Source: Pseudomonadota bacterium
Lineage (GTDB): Bacteria; Pseudomonadota; Gammaproteobacteria; QQUJ01
Direction of reading: 5' to 3'
Assembly (NCBI GenBank): GCA_008501635.1
Contig: QQUJ01000017.1
Span: forward strand, 1 to 64,000
DNA length: 64,000 nucleotides
Of this stretch, positions 58,888 through 64,000 are shown one piece after another; the first letter of the stretch is position 1, and each line of letters opens with the position of its first letter. Position numbers and translations under genes: made by a program. Below the pieces are notes generated by a model, which saw only the letters and a list, made by a program, of their open reading frames with translations, ran no database searches and was not told the DNA's origin.

Positions 58888-59514
58888 GTGAGCGAGAGCA
58901 ACGAGATTACCAATATCATGGTCGTCGGCACCGGCGGCCAGGGCGTCATGACCGCCGCGGAGATCCTCGCCGAAGCGGCCATCGACATGGGCTACGATGT
59001 CAAAAAGACCGAGGTCGCCGGCATGGCCCAACGCGGTGGCGTGGTCACTTCGCATGTGCGGTTTGGCCCGCGGGTGATTTCGCCGGTCATTACCGCGGGT
59101 TCCGCCGATATCGTGCTGGCCTTCGAAGCGGCAGAGGGCCTGCGCTGGAGCGGTCATCTGCGAGCGGGTGGCGTAGTGATGGTCAATACCCTGGAGCTGG
59201 TGCCGCCGGTCGTATCCAGCGGCGTTTTCGATTATCCCGTGGATGCGATCGACGAGATCCGCAACGCGGGGGTCAAGGTCTACGATTTTGACGCCGGGTC
59301 GATTGCGAAAGAGCTGGGCAATCTGCGGCTCGTCAATACCATCATGCTGGGGGCGATCGCCGACTACCTGCCCTTCGATGCCGAAGTACTGAAAAAGCGC
59401 ATCGTCGAGCGCTTCCGGGCCAGAAAGCCTGAGCTGGCCGAGCTCAACGAGCGCGCCTTCGAAGCGGGTCGTGCCGCGGCGCGGGCCGCCGCCGGGATCG
59501 AAGCCTCTGCCTGA
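58888..59514 (+). CDS. iorB: Indolepyruvate:ferredoxin oxidoreductase beta subunit
   Basis: Subunit of 208 residues (pyruvate ferredoxin/flavodoxin oxidoreductase gamma-like). The nucleotide-like motif VVGTGGQGVMTAAEILAEAA begins at about residue 11 and is followed by KKTEVAGMAQRGGVVTSHVRFG, typical of IorB. It starts with GTG. It lies 21 bases after iorA and ends 4 bases before the rsmG start, so it is probably co-transcribed with both. Confidence 0.94.
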   Translation: MSESNEITNIMVVGTGGQGVMTAAEILAEAAIDMGYDVKKTEVAGMAQRGGVVTSHVRFGPRVISPVITAGSADIVLAFEAAEGLRWSGHLRAGGVVMVNTLELVPPVVSSGVFDYPVDAIDEIRNAGVKVYDFDAGSIAKELGNLRLVNTIMLGAIADYLPFDAEVLKKRIVERFRARKPELAELNERAFEAGRAAARAAAGIEASA

Positions 59515-59518
59515 ACCG

Positions 59519-60175
59519 GTGAGCGACGATCGCCAACGGCTCACGCAAGGCCTCGATGCCCTGGATCTTGCGCTCCCCGAGGCGGTGCAGACGCAACTGC
59601 TCGCTTTCCGTGATCTGCTCGCCCGGTGGAACCGAACCTATAACCTGACCGCTGTCCGTGATCCCGCGCAGATGGTCGTGCGCCATCTGTTCGACAGCCT
59701 GGCGGTAGCCCCTTATCTACAAGGCGAACGCATCCTCGATGTGGGCACCGGTGCGGGGCTGCCGGGCGTTCCCCTGGCGCTGGCGCAGCCGCAGCGGCAC
59801 TTTGTGCTGCTCGACAGCCAGGCCAAGCGTGCACGCTTTCTGCACCAGGTGGTCATCGCGCTCGGCATCGCCAACATCGAGGTGGTGCAGGCGCGCGTCG
59901 AGGACTACCAACCCGACAGGCCGTTCGACACCATTGTTTCGCGTGCCTTTTCCCGCATCGCGGATTTTGTTCAACTGGCCGGGCGGCATTGCGCGGATTT
60001 CGGTGTGCTGCTCGCCATGAAAGGCGTGCAGAACGAGGTTGAGCTGTCCTGTGTTTCCGAACCGTGGCGCGTCGCTGAGATTATTCGCCTTGAGGTGCCG
60101 GGTCTCGCGGGCGAGCGCCATTTGATTCGAATCAATCGGCCGGTGCGCGGTCAAGCCAGTGACGAGCGTCGCTGA
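59519..60175 (+). CDS. rsmG: 16S rRNA (guanine527-N7)-methyltransferase
   Basis: SAM-dependent methyltransferase of 218 residues that modifies G527 of 16S rRNA. The signature NRTYNLTAVRDPAQMVVRHLFDS is followed by the SAM motif ILDVGTGAGLPGVPLALAQP and the VSRAFSRIADF segment. The GTG start lies 4 bases after iorB. In most bacteria rsmG directly follows mnmG; here iorAB and other genes stand between. The longer open frame overlaps iorB and was discounted. Confidence 0.95.
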   Translation: MSDDRQRLTQGLDALDLALPEAVQTQLLAFRDLLARWNRTYNLTAVRDPAQMVVRHLFDSLAVAPYLQGERILDVGTGAGLPGVPLALAQPQRHFVLLDSQAKRARFLHQVVIALGIANIEVVQARVEDYQPDRPFDTIVSRAFSRIADFVQLAGRHCADFGVLLAMKGVQNEVELSCVSEPWRVAEIIRLEVPGLAGERHLIRINRPVRGQASDERR

Positions 60176-60214
60176 CTCGTTCGGTAGCCAAAACAAAAAA
60201 GACTGAGGCGATCG

Positions 60215-61150
60215 ATGCATTCTGCCATCAAAACCCTTTTGCACGGCATGGCGTTCGCGGTAATCGCGGGCTGCACCTCCAGCGTCGTGTACCAAGGTGA
60301 ATCCGGTGTCGAAAGGCTCGAATATCACGCAACGTCACTCAACACTCACTGCCGCGATCCGCAGCTGGCCAAGCGGCTGCGCGCCATGGGCCCGCTCTAC
60401 GCGATCGGCGCCTCCGTCTCGCACGGGCTCTTCTCCACCTCCTTCCCCTCGCTGATCCGGGATCAGATGTGTCTGGCGGACGCGCAGTACGACTCCGATT
60501 TCTATTTTCTCTTTGTCATCAAGCTCAACAGCAGCATTCTTGATTCGCTGCAAGAGCTGCGGCCGAATCTCATCGTCGCCATGGATTTCCCCTACCACTA
60601 CGTCAAGATGCAGTACGCGGAGAAGGCCAAACCCGACCTGAAGAAATACATCCTCATGCTGCTGATGGATTGCGCGAGTGAATTGATCGACTGCAGCGAG
60701 GGGGGCGAATTCGAATTTCAGCGCACCGCCCGGCACCGCCCCACCGTGCTGACGGGCAGCATCTATTTCGACTGCCGGTCCGATGACTGGGCGGAGGATT
60801 GGGAGAAGGCGTTTCCCGACTACGAGGTGTGCCGTGAAGAGAACCGCAAGCTCAACGTCTATTTGCGTGAACTGGAGCGGGAGTATCCCAAGCTGCACGT
60901 ACTGCCCGCCTACGAGATGTTCTCTGCACTGCACGATACCCCGGAGGGCGTGTTTCACTATGACGTCAATGGGGTGAAGGTCGATTTCAGAAAATCAGAC
61001 CTCTTCTTCGACGGTTTCCACGCCTGGACCAACCCGGGCGCCTACGTGCTGGCCAACCTGGTGATCGATCATTTCAACCGCATCGGTCGCGAGGTATCGG
61101 GTGATCAGTTTACGGCAGTCCCCTATATCCCGTTGGAGTTGGACCGCTGA
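60215..61150 (+). CDS. Predicted lipoprotein with SGNH-hydrolase-like motifs
   Basis: Protein of 311 residues. The N-terminus has a lipoprotein signal with the lipobox VIAGC, Cys at 20. An SGNH/GDSL-like pattern follows: the Ser block LYAIGASVSHG (Ser67) and, near the C-terminus, FFDGFHAWTNPGAY, in which Asp266 and His269 match block V (DxxH). The middle holds DFPYHYVKM and several cysteines. No exact family is recognised, and the Gly and Asn of blocks II and III are not clear. An esterase or O-acetyl hydrolase at the inner or outer membrane is a reasonable guess. The gene lies between rsmG and parA, where parA usually follows directly. Confidence 0.7.
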   Translation: MHSAIKTLLHGMAFAVIAGCTSSVVYQGESGVERLEYHATSLNTHCRDPQLAKRLRAMGPLYAIGASVSHGLFSTSFPSLIRDQMCLADAQYDSDFYFLFVIKLNSSILDSLQELRPNLIVAMDFPYHYVKMQYAEKAKPDLKKYILMLLMDCASELIDCSEGGEFEFQRTARHRPTVLTGSIYFDCRSDDWAEDWEKAFPDYEVCREENRKLNVYLRELEREYPKLHVLPAYEMFSALHDTPEGVFHYDVNGVKVDFRKSDLFFDGFHAWTNPGAYVLANLVIDHFNRIGREVSGDQFTAVPYIPLELDR

Positions 61151-61196
61151 CGTGAAAAACAGCGGGCGCGCACCCCGCCGATCTCTGTGGGCAGCG

Positions 61197-61370
61197 CTAC
61201 ATGCCCAGCTCTGCCTTTTCACGCGTCACGGCGTTGTCTTTTACTGACGGAATGATCGAGGGGATGGGTTTGAAGTGCTGGCGCGCCATTGCCAAAAGGT
61301 CGTCTGCCGCCCAGGCCGACGAGGCGCTCATGAGCAGCACCGCTGCGCTGGTCAATAAGGTCTTTCTCAT
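61197..61370 (-). pseudogene. N-terminal remnant of a di-haem cytochrome c peroxidase
   Basis: An ATG with a good ribosome site (GGAGA, 7 bases upstream) opens a 57-codon frame. It encodes a signal peptide (LLTSAAVLLMSASSAWA) and then FKPIPSIIPSVKDNAVTREK followed by AELG. That is the start of bacterial cytochrome c peroxidase/MauG-type proteins, in which the ELG is normally followed by a RMLFFDPRLS-like stretch and the first CxxCH. Here a stop comes 2 codons after ELG, and no haem motif is found downstream in any frame. The rest of the gene appears lost. It might still be expressed as a short secreted peptide, but decay is the simplest reading. Confidence 0.7.
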
Positions 61371-61424
61371 TGGATCTTCTCCACTGGCCTTAAGTAAAAA
61401 CAAATTCATCTGGGTACGCTTTGC

Positions 61425-61452
61425 GCGCCCGCGAACGTTCGCCTGCGGGCGC
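61425..61452. promoter_or_regulatory. Nested palindrome upstream of parA
   Basis: The outer arms GCGCCCGC (61425-61432) and GCGGGCGC (61445-61452) are perfect complements. The inner GCGAACGTTCGC (61431-61442) is itself a perfect 12-base palindrome. A cruciform, a regulator site or a terminator for rightward transcription are possible; there is no T-run. Confidence 0.45.
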
Positions 61453-61560
61453 CACACTCTTGCCCTGTGCGGAGCGGGAACCCGGTTGTTGGCCGGGGCG
61501 AGGCAGGGCCGGATAGCCGATGACCGTCGGATCTTGATTTCAATGCAATGTGGTCGGCTA

Positions 61561-61591
61561 TTGACGCGCCGTGCGCGTGGCTCGCTGTAAT
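61561..61591 (+). promoter_or_regulatory. Possible promoter of parAB
   Basis: TTGACG (61561-61566) and TGTAAT (61586-61591) are separated by 19 bases, a little long. The pair lies about 62 bases upstream of parA. Confidence 0.45.
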
Positions 61592-61653
61592 CCGGGGCGC
61601 GTGGTAAGGTATCCGGTCCCAAAATCGTCCGACGATGGGAGCAAGGGAGAGTC

Positions 61654-62448
61654 ATGGGCAGAATCATCGCCGTCACCAATCAAAAGGGCGGTGTCGGCAA
61701 GACCACCACCAGTATCAATCTGGCGGCCTCGTTGGCGGCCGTGAAGCGCCGCGTGCTGCTGGTCGACATGGATCCGCAGGGTAATGCCACCATGGGGTGC
61801 GGGGTGGAAAAGAACGCGATCGAGCTGTCGACACTCGATGTGCTGGTGGGTGACGCAACGGTTTCTCAGGGCCTGGTTCAGGCGGGACGTTGCCGCTTCA
61901 AGTTGCTGCCCGCCAACGGCGATCTGACGGCGGCGGAGGTGGAGCTGCTGGAGATGCCGGAGCGCGAGAGCCGCCTGCGCATCGCCCTGGCATCGGTGGT
62001 CGATGACTTCGATTACATCATCATCGACTGCCCGCCGTCGCTCAATATGCTCACCGTCAACGCGCTGGTCGCGGCGCAGGGGGTGCTGATCCCCATGCAG
62101 TGCGAATACTACGCGCTCGAGGGTCTGACCGCGTTGCTGCAGACTGTCGAAAAGATCCGCGCCGCAGCCAATCCCGGGCTGAAGATAGAGGGACTGCTGC
62201 GCACCATGTACGATCCGCGCAACAACCTTTCCACTGACGTCGCCGCGCAGCTCGAAGAGCACTTCGGCGACAAGGTTTACCGCACCATCGTGCCGCGCAA
62301 TGTGCGCCTGGCCGAGGCACCGAGTCACGGTGTTCCCGTGCTTCTCTATGACAAAACCTCACGCGGGGCCCTGGCCTATCTTTCCCTGGCCCGGGAGCTG
62401 CTGCAACGCAATGGTGAGTTGCCACCCGTCGCCGAAGCCAGCGCGTGA
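61654..62448 (+). CDS. parA: Chromosome partitioning ATPase ParA
   Basis: ATPase of 264 residues of the ParA/Soj family that moves the ParB-parS complex. The deviant Walker A motif KGGVGKTTTSINLAASLA is at about residues 10-27, with the signature Lys. VLLVDMDPQGNATMG and YIIIDCPPSLNMLTVNAL are the Walker A' and B regions. There is no N-terminal helix-turn-helix extension, as usual for chromosomal ParA. It is followed by parB after 46 bases. GGGAGA ahead of the ATG is a suitable ribosome site. Confidence 0.97.
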   Translation: MGRIIAVTNQKGGVGKTTTSINLAASLAAVKRRVLLVDMDPQGNATMGCGVEKNAIELSTLDVLVGDATVSQGLVQAGRCRFKLLPANGDLTAAEVELLEMPERESRLRIALASVVDDFDYIIIDCPPSLNMLTVNALVAAQGVLIPMQCEYYALEGLTALLQTVEKIRAAANPGLKIEGLLRTMYDPRNNLSTDVAAQLEEHFGDKVYRTIVPRNVRLAEAPSHGVPVLLYDKTSRGALAYLSLARELLQRNGELPPVAEASA

Positions 62449-62494
62449 CACACTCCGGTTCCTCCACCCAACGAGCTTTGATGCAGGGTTCAAC

Positions 62495-63373
62495 ATGACA
62501 ACGAAGAAACGTCGCCTGGGGCGCGGACTCGATGCCTTACTGGCCGGTGTCAGCCCGCCAGCCCAAGGATCGGGCAGTGAGGGTGCGTCTGTCGATGGCG
62601 AGCTGCGCAACCTGTCGGTGGACCTCCTGCAGCGCGGCAAATACCAGCCGCGCCATAACATGCACAAAGAGAGCCTTGAGGACCTGGCCAGCTCGATAAA
62701 GGCCCAGGGCGTGGTGCAGCCGATCGTGGTACGGCCCATCGAGGGGAGTCGCTTCGAGATCATCGCGGGTGAGCGTCGCTGGCGGGCGGCCCAACTGGCG
62801 GGGTTGCAGGAAGTGCCGGTCGTGGTGCGTCACGTGCCCGATCAGGCAGCGATCGCCATGTCGCTGATCGAGAACATCCAGCGTGAGAATCTCAACCCAC
62901 TGGAGGAGGCTCAGGCACTGGATCGTCTCATCGATGAGTTCGGCCTGACCCACCAGGAGGCGGCCGATGCGGTGGGCCGTTCCCGCGCCGCGGTCTCCAA
63001 TCTACTGCGCTTGCTGGATCTCAATGAAGACGTGAAGCGCTTGGTCGAGGCCGGAGAGCTGGAAATGGGCCATGCCCGGGCGCTGTTGGGTCTGAACGGG
63101 CGCCAGCAGAGCGAAGTCGCGCGCAAGGTGGCAGCACGCGGCTCGTCGGTGCGTGAAACCGAACAGCTGGTGCGCAAGCTGCAGAGAGAGGCCGAACAAC
63201 CGGCCAGGCAGCCGGCGCGGGTCGATCCCGACATCCTGCGGCTGCAGGATGATCTGGCCGAACGGCTGGGTGCCAAGGTCAATATCCAGCATGCGGCCAG
63301 CGGCCGGGGGAAGCTGGTGATCCAGTACAACAGCGTGGATGAACTGGACGGGATTCTGAATCATCTCAAGTAG
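62495..63373 (+). CDS. parB: Chromosome partitioning protein ParB
   Basis: DNA-binding CTPase of 292 residues. Typical N-terminus RRLGRGLDALLAG, the CTP-binding box GERRWRAAQLAG, the arginine patch region SLIENIQRENLNPLEEAQAL, the helix-turn-helix THQEAADAVGRSRAAVSNLLRLL and a C-terminal dimer domain are all present. The parS-like sites in recF (29074-29087 and 29692-29707) are its probable targets. The ATG at 62495 gives the family start; the frame is open upstream through parA. Confidence 0.97.
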   Translation: MTTKKRRLGRGLDALLAGVSPPAQGSGSEGASVDGELRNLSVDLLQRGKYQPRHNMHKESLEDLASSIKAQGVVQPIVVRPIEGSRFEIIAGERRWRAAQLAGLQEVPVVVRHVPDQAAIAMSLIENIQRENLNPLEEAQALDRLIDEFGLTHQEAADAVGRSRAAVSNLLRLLDLNEDVKRLVEAGELEMGHARALLGLNGRQQSEVARKVAARGSSVRETEQLVRKLQREAEQPARQPARVDPDILRLQDDLAERLGAKVNIQHAASGRGKLVIQYNSVDELDGILNHLK

Positions 63374-63478
63374 AACTGCTGCACCTCACCATCGTACCGC
63401 CGAGCGGCGTAGTGTTCGAAAAACGGTCATTTTGTGCCCCGTTTGCCCCACGATGAGCGCCATCTGGGGCAATTATGA

Positions 63479-63494
63479 AGGGTTTTTATACCCT
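63479..63494. promoter_or_regulatory. Short inverted repeat before the atp promoter
   Basis: AGGGT-TTTTAT-ACCCT is a perfect 5-base dyad directly upstream of the atpI promoter's -35 box (6 bases away). It could be a regulator site or a parB terminator stem with an internal T-run. Confidence 0.35.
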
Positions 63495-63499
63495 CATTA

Positions 63500-63528
63500 T
63501 TGACCTCATGTTGCAGTGCACTTATACT
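63500..63528 (+). promoter_or_regulatory. Sigma70-type promoter of the ATP synthase operon
   Basis: TTGACC (63500-63505) and TATACT (63523-63528) have the ideal 17-base spacing, 84 bases upstream of the atpI start. This is the best consensus match in the window and fits a highly expressed operon. Confidence 0.8.
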
Positions 63529-63611
63529 TCGCGCGCCGGAAACGTGGTCCATTTCGACCTCGCTTTTCAAATGAAATCTTGTCGTTGCCCCGCGCTCCAG
63601 GACTTGCGCAG

Positions 63612-63995
63612 ATGACTATCGAGGCGCACGCCCTGCAAAGCCGTTTGCGCCGCCTGTTGTTGACTCAGTTGGTCCTGCTGGGTGTGGTGGCAACGATCTA
63701 TTTTGCCCTGAAAGGGGTGGCGGAAGCGGCTGCTGCGGCCTATGGCGGCGGTATCGCATGCGCCAACTCCGGTCTGCTGGCGTGGCGCGCGACGCAGACC
63801 GCGAAGGGCAAGGTACTGAACGCGCATCAAAGTATGCGGGTTCTGATCCGTACGGTTATCGAGCGCTACCTGCTGGTCGGGATGCTGTTTGCGCTGGGTA
63901 TGGGGGTGCTGAAGTTGATGCCTCTGCCGCTGATGGTTGGTTTCGCGGTAGGGCTGATGGCACTGTTTGGGCTAGGCAAATCGACGCACGGTTGA
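63612..63995 (+). CDS. atpI: ATP synthase subunit I
   Basis: Small membrane protein of 127 residues with four hydrophobic helices: LVLLGVVATIYFAL, AAAAAYGGGIACANSGLLAW, then YLLVGMLFALGMGVL and LMVGFAVGLMALFGLG. The layout and place after parB and before the expected atpB match AtpI, which helps assemble the c-ring. The ATG at 63612 was chosen; the frame extends 32 codons upstream through the transcription start region and is not likely to be translated. The rest of the atp operon lies beyond the window. Confidence 0.9.
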   Translation: MTIEAHALQSRLRRLLLTQLVLLGVVATIYFALKGVAEAAAAAYGGGIACANSGLLAWRATQTAKGKVLNAHQSMRVLIRTVIERYLLVGMLFALGMGVLKLMPLPLMVGFAVGLMALFGLGKSTHG

Positions 63996-64000
63996 ACTGA

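Larger units (their letters stand above)
61371..61653. other. Intergenic region upstream of parA
   Basis: This stretch separates the peroxidase remnant from parA and so serves divergent units. It has a strong palindrome (61425-61452) and a promoter-like pair (61561-61591). No gene is supported: the plus-strand ORF at 61201-61590 is antisense to the remnant. Confidence 0.5.

Noticed and set aside
57247..59544. Minus-strand open frame of 765 codons opposite iorAB
   Set aside because: Antisense to two strongly recognised enzymes; no domain is recognisable in it.
61201..61590. Plus-strand ORF of 129 codons before parA
   Set aside because: Antisense to the peroxidase remnant, whose start signals and family match are much better.

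Overview
The window is a gammaproteobacterial chromosome segment spanning the replication origin region. It has moderately high GC content, dense coding and many 4-base start/stop overlaps. The core order glyQ-glyS-gmhB-plsC, then (opposite strand) gyrB-recF-dnaN-dnaA, then rpmH-rnpA-yidD-yidC-mnmE is the arrangement known from Pseudomonas and related gammaproteobacteria. mnmG, rsmG, parA, parB and atpI follow further right. A class I PHA synthase, glutathione reductase and indolepyruvate:ferredoxin oxidoreductase suggest a free-living environmental species, but the sequence alone does not fix the genus. I see no tRNA, rRNA, CRISPR array, prophage or intact insertion sequence.

Left arm (about 0.3-8.3 kb, all minus strand): a tightly packed operon. 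In transcription order it encodes a thermostable-hemolysin-family protein (GNAT-like), an acyl-adenylating enzyme, a PNPOx-like flavoprotein, a radical SAM/SPASM protein, a TenA-like haem-oxygenase-fold di-iron (HDO) protein, an SDR oxidoreductase and a secreted TPR protein. A QseB/QseC-type two-component pair follows. It reads like an uncharacterised biosynthetic pathway for a small acyl-derived molecule, and it is the most interesting part of the window.

8.7-26.6 kb: PHA synthase with a DUF1499 protein, an HDOD regulator, an unknown Cys-containing protein, a thiamine-binding MTH1187 protein, exonuclease III, oligopeptidase A, a GIDE/EF-hand membrane protein with LemA, glutathione reductase, gamma-carbonic anhydrase, shikimate dehydrogenase, Ppx/GppA, and the glyQS-gmhB-plsC run.

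26.6-36.9 kb: the origin neighbourhood. An AT-rich dnaA-dnaN spacer carries two perfect DnaA boxes, and a third lies between dnaA and rpmH. Two parS-like sites lie inside recF and match the parAB genes at 61.7-63.4 kb. rpmH has a near-consensus sigma70 promoter.

36.9-48.2 kb: a TgpA/DUF58/MoxR operon, a CPA2 antiporter, an EamA exporter, and a TetR-controlled envelope operon (RND/MMPL transporter, LolA-like protein, beta-barrel).

48.4-64 kb: mnmG and rsmG, usually adjacent, are separated by about 9 kb holding a Pat-type acetyltransferase, a second LemA module with a DUF2207 protein, a PaaI thioesterase and iorAB. After rsmG come an SGNH-like lipoprotein, a truncated cytochrome c peroxidase remnant, parA, parB, a strong promoter and atpI, which opens the ATP synthase operon beyond the window.
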